A stretch of 64,000 nt of DNA from CBDHDJ01 sp965261645 (GTDB taxonomy: Bacteria; Pseudomonadota; Alphaproteobacteria; SHVV01), in NCBI GenBank assembly GCA_965261645.1, contig CBDHDJ010000003.1, positions 1,178,001-1,242,000 of the forward strand, read 5' to 3'. The notes under the pieces are model-generated. The model saw nothing but the letters and a program-made list of their open reading frames with translations, did not search any database and was not told the DNA's origin. Both the position numbers and the translations under genes were made by a program. Below are positions 1 to 7,092 of the stretch, piece by piece. Within the stretch, counting starts at the first letter, position 1; every line of letters begins with the position of its first letter.

Positions 1-34
1 GGTTTGAGCCACCGAGCGAGGTCTCCCACAACTC

Positions 35-406
35 CTATTTCATGATGTAGAAAGCCAGCTTGTTTCCATCCAGGTCCCTGAAATACCCGCCGTAGAATCC
101 GCCAGTGCCACGCGGGCCGGGTGCCCCCTCGTCCTTCCCCCCGAGCTCAAGAGCCTTGGCATGTAATGCATTCACCTGCTCTTCGCTTTCGACTTTGAGC
201 GCAATCATTGTGCCGTTGCCTACAGTAGCCGGGTCTCCATCGTAGGGCTTGGCTACGCAGAATGTCGTTTCACCCGATGGGGCCTCCCACCGGATGAAAG
301 TTTCTGCTTCCGTTGTCCGCCTCGCTCCGATATCCCCGAGAAGCGAATCATAGAACCGGCCAGCGCGTTCAATATCGTTTGCACCTAGAATCAAGTTTCC
401 GATCAT
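35..406 (-). CDS. VOC family (glyoxalase/bleomycin resistance-like) protein
   Basis: A 123-residue single-domain protein of the vicinal oxygen chelate superfamily. It opens with a first beta strand and the helix motif ANDIERAGRFYDSLLG and ends with the typical FRDLDGNKLAFYIMK, where the last Asp/Glu-region strand forms part of the metal or substrate cup in this family. I chose the ATG at 406 over the longer frame to 472 because GAGGAAGGA sits 7-9 bases upstream and homology starts at MIGNLILG. VOC proteins cover isomerases, dioxygenases and antibiotic-binding proteins; nothing here fixes the substrate. It stands alone, divergent from the TRAP binding protein. Confidence 0.8.
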   Translation of the reverse strand: MIGNLILGANDIERAGRFYDSLLGDIGARRTTEAETFIRWEAPSGETTFCVAKPYDGDPATVGNGTMIALKVESEEQVNALHAKALELGGKDEGAPGPRGTGGFYGGYFRDLDGNKLAFYIMK

Positions 407-649
407 TTCGCGATCCTTCCTCAAAATGCGGGAGCGACCCAGGAATTCCAGCTGCTTTAAGAGGTATATCAAAAATTAGCTTCATATCAATCAGTTACCA
501 ATACGGCGCACCCTAGAACCCCCCTGCTGATCAGATGGTGGGGTGGCCCCGGAAAATCCGACAGGTGTTGAAGTTTAGGTTATTACGCCAGTAACGTGGC
601 GCAATTGGCCTTTCGGATGCTCAAGAATGGCGTTCCCATGAGCGCTACA

Positions 650-687
650 GGCGGCGATAGTGCTTTTGGATTGCCGTTATCGCCGCC
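650..687 (+). promoter_or_regulatory. 10-bp perfect inverted repeat in the leader of the TRAP binding-protein gene
   Basis: GGCGGCGATA (650-659) is exactly complementary to TATCGCCGCC (678-687) with an 18-base loop. It lies 33 bases before the start codon at 721, so it would form a stable hairpin in the 5' leader or serve as an operator. No U-tract follows. The rest of 407-720 shows no gene. Confidence 0.4.
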
Positions 688-720
688 GGGCACGGCATAC
701 ACACAATGAGAGACTTGACG

Positions 721-1689
721 ATGAAATGGTTGACGGGACTGGCTGCAGGCTTGGCCCTCTCGGCGGGCACCGTCCACGCGGCCGATAAATGGGACATGCC
801 GACGGCGTATGTGGATTCCAATTACCACACGCAAAACGGCAAGCTGTTTGCCGAGGCAGTGGGCGTGTGCACCGGGGGCGATCTTGAGATCGTAGTGCAT
901 GGCGGCGGCACCCTGTTCAAGGGCGGTGAGATCAAACGCGCCGTACAGACCGGCCGGGCTCCCATCGGTGAGCGGTTGTTGAGCGCGCATCAGAATGAGA
1001 ATGCCGTCTTCGGGTTCGACTCGGTGCCGTTCCTGGCATCGTCCTTCGAGGCATCCGATCGGCTTTGGCAGGCGGCCAGGGGCAAGTTGACCGAGATCCT
1101 CGCCGAGCAGAATCTGGTACTGCTCTACGCCGTCCCCTGGCCACCGCAGGGGATGTATTTCAAACGTGAGATCGGCGGTGTCGCCGACATGGGCGGGATC
1201 AGGTTCCGCACCAACAACGCCGCGACCGCGAGACTAGCGGAGCTTGCCAAAATGCTGCCGGTGCATGTCGAGGCGGCAGAGCTCAGGCAGGCGCTGGCGA
1301 GCGGTGTGGCGGACGCCTTCATGTCGTCGAGCTCGACCGGTTACGACCACAAGGTCTGGGAGCATATGAGCTATTTCTACGACGTCCGGGCCTGGCTGCC
1401 GCGCAACTATGTGTTCGTGAACATGGACGCCTTCGACGCGCTCGACGCGCAAACCCGGAACTGCCTGCGTTCGGCGTCGTTGTTGGCGGAAGCGGCCGGC
1501 ACGACGCGAGCACGCGAGTTGACCGATTGGTATATGGCACAGCTAAGGGACAACGGCATGAGCGTGCTGGCGCCGGGTGAGCGGCTCGCCGCCGACCTCG
1601 CGGAGATCGGCGCGACCATGTCGGCCGAATGGTCTGCCGCCGCGGGCGCCGGCGCCGCCGCGATAATCGACGCCTTCAAAGCCAACTAG
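721..1689 (+). CDS. TRAP transporter substrate-binding protein, DctP family
   Basis: Periplasmic solute receptor of the tripartite ATP-independent periplasmic family, about 322 residues. The start at 721 gives a clean signal peptide (MKWLTGLAAGLALSAGTVHA, cleaved before ADKW). Family landmarks are the GKLFAEAV helix, the segment GGIRFRTNN around residue 160 that carries the carboxylate-binding Arg in DctP proteins, and the late helix ELTDWYMAQLRDNG. The usual length is about 320-340, so it looks complete. The partner membrane proteins DctQ and DctM are absent on both sides: the next gene is convergent and unrelated. Hence it is an orphan receptor, either using a permease elsewhere or left after loss of its operon. 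Ligand unknown, probably an organic acid. Confidence 0.85.
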   Translation: MKWLTGLAAGLALSAGTVHAADKWDMPTAYVDSNYHTQNGKLFAEAVGVCTGGDLEIVVHGGGTLFKGGEIKRAVQTGRAPIGERLLSAHQNENAVFGFDSVPFLASSFEASDRLWQAARGKLTEILAEQNLVLLYAVPWPPQGMYFKREIGGVADMGGIRFRTNNAATARLAELAKMLPVHVEAAELRQALASGVADAFMSSSSTGYDHKVWEHMSYFYDVRAWLPRNYVFVNMDAFDALDAQTRNCLRSASLLAEAAGTTRARELTDWYMAQLRDNGMSVLAPGERLAADLAEIGATMSAEWSAAAGAGAAAIIDAFKAN

Positions 1690-1842
1690 CGGCTCCGGGC
1701 GCAGCTCCTCTCCGGCCTCGCAGAGACGGCAGGCACTTGGCTGCCTCGTGCCGCCGCCTCACGGCATCCTCCAGCGCTCACCACTCGCGTTTCAGCCTCG
1801 CCCGCGCCGACCAGCGCGTCCGGGGTCGAAGGGTGCAAAGTC

Positions 1843-2271
1843 CTAAAACGACACGCAGGCCGGCGTGATCGTACGCAATACGGCCTCCTGGCCGAATGAA
1901 CGCTTGTACGCCTCCGCAATCTCCACCGTGTGCCGCACCTCCGCAGCAGCCGGCTTGGCCAGGACAATCACCAGCTTCGTCCTCTCCCGCATGATCGCGC
2001 CTGATCCGTCGCGCCACTGCCCGGCGGCGTCCAGAACGGTCAGACCGCCGGGGAAACGCGGCGTGATCTCCGCGGCGAGAAATCCCCGCCAGGCCTTGTC
2101 GCTCACGACTTCCACATCTGCCCGGCTACGCCCGAAGAACAGCCGGTACTCGGTGAACTCTTCAAACCCGGCAGGGCAGGACGGCGTGCCCGCCCGCGAC
2201 GCCGGCGCCATCGCGAGCACAAGGATTGCCAGAACGGCGCCGGCACGGATGCCATGCATTCGTTTCCTCAT
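1843..2271 (-). CDS. DUF3574 domain-containing secreted protein
   Basis: About 142 residues, with an N-terminal signal peptide (basic MRKRMHGIRAG then a hydrophobic stretch ending SRAG) and the DUF3574 pattern: YRLFFGRSRADVEVVSDKAW, then TPRFPGGLTVLDAAGQW and the strand KLVIVLAKP. Start at 2271 is preferred because AAGAAG lies just upstream and the signal peptide begins there; the longer frame to 2370 adds a low-complexity extension. Proteins of this family are periplasmic and of unknown function. It is convergent with the TRAP receptor, separated by 153 bases that hold nothing recognisable. Confidence 0.75.
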   Translation of the reverse strand: MRKRMHGIRAGAVLAILVLAMAPASRAGTPSCPAGFEEFTEYRLFFGRSRADVEVVSDKAWRGFLAAEITPRFPGGLTVLDAAGQWRDGSGAIMRERTKLVIVLAKPAAAEVRHTVEIAEAYKRSFGQEAVLRTITPACVSF

Positions 2272-2538
2272 GGTCTTCTTCCCTCTCTGGCCCGCATGAT
2301 ATGGCGGCTGTTGCCGGTTGTGCGCGAAATGGGCCGCGAATAGCCGCAACGCGTGCGGCAAAACTAACACCCTCTCTCATCGACCTCATAGAAACGGCAC
2401 GACCTTGCCCTGGCCACGAACACGACGAGAAACGCCGCTCTTAGGGGCGATTTCAAGTCCAGATGGCCTCATGGAATCGCAAATGGCCTATGTGCCAGAG
2501 CGTTTGGATCGCGAGAGCCCTCAACACGCCACGCCATC

Positions 2539-2571
2539 TTGACAATTGGCCACTAAGTTCATGTTATGTTC
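2539..2571 (+). promoter_or_regulatory. SOS promoter with LexA box
   Basis: TTGACA at 2539-2544, a 17-base spacer, then TGTTAT at 2562-2567 make a sigma-70-type promoter. GTTC-ATGTTAT-GTTC at 2557-2571 is a perfect alphaproteobacterial LexA operator (GTTC-N7-GTTC) lying over the -10 box. It points at umuD, 184 bases downstream; the intervening bases are almost entirely the inserted element at 2574-2753. The stretch 2272-2538 shows no gene or other signal. Confidence 0.75.
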
Positions 2572-2573
2572 CT

Positions 2574-2753
2574 GAGGCTTATCCCTCTGGCTCCGGTAGG
2601 ATCAACGGGTGGCGGCCTCGATGCTACGCGCGCAGCGGCGCGACCCCGCTAAGGCCCAGGCAAAGTGCGCTTTCGCGACCAACTACGCGCTCGCCAACCG
2701 ACAACTGCGTAGCCCCCTCATATTGCGTTACCGGATGCAGAGGGATAAGCCTT
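2574..2753. mobile_element. 180-bp MITE-like element with 25-bp terminal inverted repeats and 9-bp target duplication
   Basis: The left end reads GAGGCTTATCCCTCTG (2574-2589) and the right end, on the other strand, AAGGCTTATCCCTCTG (2738-2753). The similarity continues to about 25 bp with 3 mismatches (both reach TCCGGTA). TATGTTCCT is directly repeated on each side (2565-2573 and 2754-2762), a 9-bp target duplication. There is no transposase inside, so it is a non-autonomous element. The second half of the LexA box lies in the left duplication and the umuD ATG in the right one. I did not find another copy in the window, and I do not recognise the parent element. Confidence 0.8.
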
Positions 2754-2754
2754 T

Positions 2755-3204
2755 ATGTTCCTATTGAAATTGAAGGTCGTCCCCTTGCATCGTTTCACCG
2801 ATCAGCCCTCCGACCTCGCTCTGCCGCTTTACGGCTCCAGGGTGCCGGCCGGTTTCCCAAGCCCCGCTGACGACCATGTCGAGGGCAAGCTTTATCTCAA
2901 TCTGCATCTGATCCGCCGTCCGGCGGCCACCTTTTTCATCCGCGCGCAGGGCGAGTCCATGCGCGACGCCGGAATTTTCGACGGCGACCTTCTCGTTGTC
3001 GACCGCGCCATCGCGCCCCAGGCCGACGATATCGTCATCGCCGTCCTGCATGGCGAGCTGACGGTCAAACGCCTGAGAAAGAGCAATGGCGCCCTGATCC
3101 TCTACGCCGAGAATCCGGATTTTACCGATATCGCCCTCGACGATGCCGGTTGCGAGGCCTGGGGCGTCGTTACCCACAGCATCCGCCGGCACTGCGCGCG
3201 TTAG
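2755..3204 (+). CDS. umuD: UmuD-type S24 peptidase, DNA polymerase V accessory subunit
   Basis: A 149-residue LexA/UmuD-fold autoprotease. The cleavage site is Ala32-Gly33 (VPAGFPSPADD), the nucleophile Ser68 in GESM and the general base Lys105 in ELTVKRL, all at UmuD spacing. RecA filaments trigger self-cleavage in this family, and UmuD' then partners UmuC for translesion synthesis. A ruined umuC follows after 4 bases. The start codon ATG lies inside the right target duplication of the upstream MITE-like element; before that insertion the start may have been a nearby TTG. The protein itself looks intact but its polymerase partner is not, at least here. Confidence 0.85.
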   Translation: MFLLKLKVVPLHRFTDQPSDLALPLYGSRVPAGFPSPADDHVEGKLYLNLHLIRRPAATFFIRAQGESMRDAGIFDGDLLVVDRAIAPQADDIVIAVLHGELTVKRLRKSNGALILYAENPDFTDIALDDAGCEAWGVVTHSIRRHCAR

Positions 3205-3208
3205 GTCC

Positions 3209-3433
3209 ATGACGACGATCGGCCTGGTCGATTGCAACAACTTCTATGCCTCGTGCGAGCGGGTGTTCCAACCTTCGCTCTCCGGCCGCCCCATCGTCGT
3301 GCTGTCCAACAACGATGGCTGCATCGTCGCCCGCTCCCAGTAGGCCAAGGCGCTCGGCATCACCATGGGCGTCCCGCTGTTCCAGGCGAAGCGCCGCGTC
3401 GAACGCCACGATGTCACGGTGCTGTCCTCGAAC
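3209..3433 (+). pseudogene. umuC: umuC fragment, nonsense codon plus IS truncation
   Basis: The Y-family polymerase N-terminus is clear: GLVDCNNFYASCERVFQP, carrying the first catalytic Asp, then VVLSNNDGCIVARS. Codon 45 is TAG (3341-3343) where the family has Glu (S-N/Q-E-A-K-A-L-G). The frame reads on as AKALGITMGVPLFQ up to VTVLSSN, where the IS3 element begins at 3434. Only about 75 of roughly 420 codons remain, and the rest is not in the window, so no polymerase can be made from this locus. Two independent lesions suggest the gene was dead for some time. Confidence 0.9.
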
Positions 3434-4487
3434 TGTCCATCATCAAAACAAATGGGACTGTTGAGCGTGTTTCATAGGGAGGATCTGGCTCATCTTTGTT
3501 TGATGTTAAGCCGCTTGGCTTTGATGGTTCAAGCGGCGGTTTTGGGGGGTCAGTTTTTTGATCTTTTTTTCTCTTTTCGATGATGGCGGTGTGGCGTCCA
3601 AAGTAGGCGTCGGCTGGAGTTACGTTGCCGATGCTCTCGTGGTAGCGTTGGTTGTTGTAGTGATCGACGAAGGCGCTGATCTGGTTTTCGAGATCGCCGG
3701 GTAGATAATAATTTTCAAGCAGGATCCGGTTCTTCAGCGTTTGATGCCAGCGCTCGATCTTGCCCTGGGTTTGCGGGTGATACGGTGCGCCCCGAACGTG
3801 ATCCATACCGTGGTCCTCGAGCCATTCAGCCAGATCGCCGGAGATATAGGACGAGCCGTTGTCGCTGAGCAGCTTCGGCTTGTGGACGACATTGGCGCGA
3901 TTGCAGCCTGAGGCTTCTAGCGCCAACTTCAGTGTTGCCGTCACATCGTCCGCCGTCATGTTGGTGCAGAGCTTCCAAGCAATGATGTAGCGGGAATAGT
4001 CGTCCAGGATGGTCGACAGGTAAAACCAGCCCCAGCCGATGACCTTGAGATAGGTGAAGTCGGTCTGCCACAGCTGGTTCGGCGCCGTGGTCTTGTCGCG
4101 GAACTCATCGGCTGCCTTGATGACCACGAAAGCGGGGCTGGTGATCAGGTCGTGGGCCTTGAGAAGCCGGTAAACCGAGGCTTCCGAGACAAAGTAGCCC
4201 CTGGTGTCCGTAAACCTGACGGCCAGTTCCCGGGGCGACAGTTGCGTCTCCTCCAGGGCAAGATCGATGATCTGCCCCCGGACATCATCCGGGATCCGGT
4301 TCCACACCCGGCCTGGGCTGCTGTTGCGATCCTCAAGACCGGCGTCGCCAAAGGCCAGAAAGCGATCGTACCAGCGATAAAAGGTGGTCTTCGGAATGCC
4401 CAGCTTGTCCAAAGTGGACCCGACGCCCAGGTGGGACTGCTCGACCAGGCGGATGATCTCCAGCTTCTCGGATGCGGGATACCTCAT
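3414..4487 (-). CDS. IS3-family transposase OrfB (DDE integrase)
   Basis: About 357 residues: N-terminal HTH_21-like part (KTTFYRWYDRFLAFG), then the rve integrase core with the DDE residues in WQTDFTYLKV, LLSDNGSSYIS and the Glu of GKIERWHQTLKNR. It overlaps orfA by 4 bases (ATGA at 4484-4487), so translation is probably coupled. The reading frame runs past the IS left end into umuC DNA, because a run of seven A's near the 3' end replaces the six A's of the neighbouring fragment; with six, the frame would stop inside the IS at AA-TAA. Confidence 0.85.
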   Translation of the reverse strand: MRYPASEKLEIIRLVEQSHLGVGSTLDKLGIPKTTFYRWYDRFLAFGDAGLEDRNSSPGRVWNRIPDDVRGQIIDLALEETQLSPRELAVRFTDTRGYFVSEASVYRLLKAHDLITSPAFVVIKAADEFRDKTTAPNQLWQTDFTYLKVIGWGWFYLSTILDDYSRYIIAWKLCTNMTADDVTATLKLALEASGCNRANVVHKPKLLSDNGSSYISGDLAEWLEDHGMDHVRGAPYHPQTQGKIERWHQTLKNRILLENYYLPGDLENQISAFVDHYNNQRYHESIGNVTPADAYFGRHTAIIEKRKKDQKTDPPKPPLEPSKPSGLTSNKDEPDPPYETRSTVPFVLMMDSSRTAP

Positions 4488-4945
4488 TCCTCGTCTCCCC
4501 CATGCCCGATCATGTTTTTTTTGAGAAGCCGGTTCTCCAGCGAAAGTTCGGCGACCAACTCCTTCAAGTCGCGCATCTCCTGGCGCAGGCCTTTAACCTC
4601 GCCCGAGGTCGCTTGGCGCCCGGTGTCGCCGGCGAGCCGCTTCTTGCCCGCTTCCAAAAACTCTTTCGACCAGCTGTAATACAGACCCTCGGCGATGCCC
4701 TCGCGGCGGCACAAGGCGGCGATGCTCTCCTCGCCGCGCAGGCCCGACACCACGATCCGGATCTTCTCCTCAGCCGTATACTGCTTGCGTGTCTTGCGGC
4801 GAATATCCCGAACCGTTCCATCCGCCGGGTCGTTCTTGCTCATTGATTTCTGTCTCATCTTCGTTTCCTTCGGTCACTACGATGAGCCAGAAATCCTCCG
4901 GTATGCAATTACCTCAATTTGTCCCAAAGGCGCTGACGTCAGACA
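3434..4945 (-). mobile_element. IS3-family insertion sequence, 1512 bp, complete
   Basis: The ends are imperfect inverted repeats: TGTCCATCATC...TGGGAC read from 3434 and TGTCTGACGTC...TGGGAC read on the minus strand from 4945, sharing TGTC, TCA and TGGGAC at matched positions. It encodes overlapping orfA and orfB. The flanks AAC (left) and CTT (right) are not duplicated, and the right end abuts an inverted fragment of a second copy at 4946. That argues for rearrangement after insertion. Confidence 0.85.
4484..4843 (-). CDS. IS3-family transposase OrfA (HTH_Tnp_1)
   Basis: About 119 residues from the ATG at 4843 (an ATG at 4858 is also possible). The helix-turn-helix pattern KQYTAEEKIRIVVSGLRGEE...LCRREGIAEGLYYSWSKEF is typical, followed by a leucine-rich coiled coil (LRQEMRDLKELVAELSLEN) that mediates OrfA oligomerisation in this family. 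It binds the IS ends and pairs with the overlapping OrfB. It looks intact. Confidence 0.85.
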   Translation of the reverse strand: MSKNDPADGTVRDIRRKTRKQYTAEEKIRIVVSGLRGEESIAALCRREGIAEGLYYSWSKEFLEAGKKRLAGDTGRQATSGEVKGLRQEMRDLKELVAELSLENRLLKKNMIGHGGDEE

Positions 4946-5183
4946 CTTCGTCGATCACTACAACAACCAACGCTACCACGAGAGCATCGGCAACGTAACT
5001 CCAGCCGACGCCTACTTTGGACGCCACACCGCCATCATCGAAAAGAGAAAAAAGATCAAAAAACTGACCCCCCAAAACCGCCGCTTGAACCATCAAAGCC
5101 AAGCGGCTTAACATCAAACAAAGATGAGCCAGATCCTCCCTATGAAACACGCTCAACAGTCCCATTTGTTTTGATGACGGACA
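4946..5183 (+). mobile_element. Inverted 3' fragment of a second IS3 copy
   Basis: The sequence is the reverse complement of 3434 to about 3672, starting at the orfB codons for FVDHYNNQRYHESIG and ending in the IS end (GATGACGGACA at 5173-5183). It has a few base differences and one fewer A in the poly-A run, so the frame ends at TAA within the element. It starts exactly where the complete copy ends, so the two form an inverted pair of about 238 bp around the intact IS. The 5' part of this second copy is missing. Confidence 0.85.
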
Positions 5184-5199
5184 GACGCTTAAGCCAACC

Positions 5200-6258
5200 T
5201 CACAAGCGGACGCCGTTGTCGTCAAAGACCATCAGCTTCTCGGTCGCGATCCGCCAGCGCAGCCTGTCGCCGACCCGGATATCGTCGCGTGCCGGCTGGA
5301 CGGAACGCAGCTGGCTGCCATCGGCCAAAGTGAGATCGTAGAGGGTCTCCCTCCCCTGGGGTTCGACAAACGTCACTTCGGCCTCGAACTCGCCGTCGGG
5401 ATCGATGCTCACGAGCTCGGGGCGGATGCCGAGTCGGATCCTGGCTCCACCATTCAACCCGGCCTTGGATGAAGGAAGCGGGATGGACATTGGCGTGTGC
5501 GGCCTGGTCAGTTTCCCGCCGCGCGCTTCGCCCTCGACGAAGGCGATTGGCGGATTGCCGAGGAAATCAGCAACGAAGGTATTGACGGGATTGTCATACA
5601 TCTCCTTGGGTTGCGCGATTTGATGGATCACGCCCTCGTCCATGATGGCGATCCGATCGCACATGCTCATGGCTTCTACCTGATCGTGGGTGACCAGAAC
5701 CGCGGTGATACCCGTTTCCAACTGGAGGCGGCGAATTTCAGCGCGCATGTCCAGGCGCAGCCGGGCGTCCAGGTTGGCCAGCGGCTCGTCGAGCAGCAGC
5801 ACGCGCGGCCGGCGCACGAGCGCACGCGCCAGTGCGACCCGCTGCTGCTGGCCTCCCGACAGGTGGGCGGGGAGGCGATCCAGCAAGGAATCGATCCGCA
5901 ACATGGAGGCGAATTCATCTACCTTCTGGCGGATTTGGGCCTCGGGCTCACGCTTGACCTCCAGCGGGAAGGCGATGTTCTGGAAGACCGTCATGTGCGG
6001 GTAAAGCGCAAAGGACTGAAACACGACGCCAACATTTCGCGCTTGCGGCGGCGTTCGGGTCACGTCCTCGTCGCCGAACCAGATGCGCCCCCCGTCGACG
6101 CCATAGATGCCACAGATGGCGAACAGCGTGGTCGACTTGCCACAGCCCGAGGGGCCGAGAAGCGCCAGCATCTCGCCGTCGCGGACCTCAAGGTTCATGT
6201 TCTCGATGACCGTGAGGTCCCCAAACCGTTTGGTAAAGCCTTCAAGCAGTATGCGCAT
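5200..6258 (-). CDS. Sugar ABC transporter ATP-binding protein (MalK/UgpC type)
   Basis: A 352-residue CUT1-family ATPase: Walker A GPSGCGKST (35-43), signature LSGGQQQR (133-140), Walker B LLLDEPLANLDA (154-165), the switch His in VTHDQVEAMS near 190, then a C-terminal regulatory (TOBE/OB-fold) domain from about 240. It energises import through the two permeases encoded just upstream in the same operon. Its ATG overlaps the stop of the preceding permease by one base (TGATG), giving translational coupling. The gene ends 17 bases from the IS3 fragment but its C-terminus looks complete. Confidence 0.9.
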   Translation of the reverse strand: MRILLEGFTKRFGDLTVIENMNLEVRDGEMLALLGPSGCGKSTTLFAICGIYGVDGGRIWFGDEDVTRTPPQARNVGVVFQSFALYPHMTVFQNIAFPLEVKREPEAQIRQKVDEFASMLRIDSLLDRLPAHLSGGQQQRVALARALVRRPRVLLLDEPLANLDARLRLDMRAEIRRLQLETGITAVLVTHDQVEAMSMCDRIAIMDEGVIHQIAQPKEMYDNPVNTFVADFLGNPPIAFVEGEARGGKLTRPHTPMSIPLPSSKAGLNGGARIRLGIRPELVSIDPDGEFEAEVTFVEPQGRETLYDLTLADGSQLRSVQPARDDIRVGDRLRWRIATEKLMVFDDNGVRL

Positions 6259-7082
6259 CAGCCTTTGCTCCCGCTACCGTAAATGTTCACCAGCTTGTTC
6301 TGGAAAATTAGGTAGAGAACGATCACCGGGATCACGTAGAACAGCCCGATCGACTTGAAGAGATTAAAATCGAAGCTTTGGTCGTCGGCGATCAGCGCGG
6401 CCAAGTAGACCGATAGCACCTGGACCCGGTTATCCGGCGCCAGCACCTGCGGCAGAATGTACTCGCTCCATCCGGCGAGAAACGAGAACACACCGAGCGC
6501 CAGTAGTCCGGGCTTCACCTGCGGCAGCACCAGCCGTCGCCAGACCGTGAACCGGTCTGCGCCGTCCTGCACGCCGGCCATTTCGATCTCCCACGGCACG
6601 GTGTCGTAGAAGCCCTTCATGATCCAGATGCCGAGCGGCAGCTCGAGCGACGCTTTGACCAGGATCACGCCGATCAACGTGTTGTAGAGGCCGACCAGCT
6701 GGAGAATCAGGAAGATCGCCACGATCAGAGTGATGGTTGGGAACGCGTGCAGGATCAGCATGCCCGCTAGGAAGAAGGCGCGGAACCGCAGGTTGAGCCG
6801 GGACAGCGCGTAGCCGGCAGTGGACGACACCGCCAGCACGATCGCCGATGTCGCTGTGGCGAATATGAAGGTGTTCAGGGTGATCAACCAGATGTTCGCC
6901 TTGCCGGGAATGTCCTGCCAAAGGAAGCGCCAATGCTCCAGGGTCACGCGGTTCGGCACCATGCTGCCGGGTGGGGCATCGGTAACTGTGTCGATCACCA
7001 GATAGAGGTACATAACGACCAGCGGAACCGAGGTCATGGCAAGCGCCGCCAGCAGAGGCCAGGTGCGCTGTTGCGTAATCAA
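6258..7082 (-). CDS. Sugar ABC transporter permease (MalG type)
   Basis: A 274-residue inner-membrane permease with six predicted hydrophobic segments and the EAA coupling loop in the form EIEMAGVQDGADRFTVWRRLVLPQVKPG near residue 190-215, which docks on the ATPase. The start is TTG at 7082 with GAGGA nine bases upstream, and this Shine-Dalgarno overlaps the stop of the MalF-type gene at 7093. Typical MalG-family length is 270-290. It forms the translocation pore with the next permease upstream. Confidence 0.88.
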   Translation of the reverse strand: MITQQRTWPLLAALAMTSVPLVVMYLYLVIDTVTDAPPGSMVPNRVTLEHWRFLWQDIPGKANIWLITLNTFIFATATSAIVLAVSSTAGYALSRLNLRFRAFFLAGMLILHAFPTITLIVAIFLILQLVGLYNTLIGVILVKASLELPLGIWIMKGFYDTVPWEIEMAGVQDGADRFTVWRRLVLPQVKPGLLALGVFSFLAGWSEYILPQVLAPDNRVQVLSVYLAALIADDQSFDFNLFKSIGLFYVIPVIVLYLIFQNKLVNIYGSGSKG

Positions 7083-7092
7083 CGGCCGGTCC

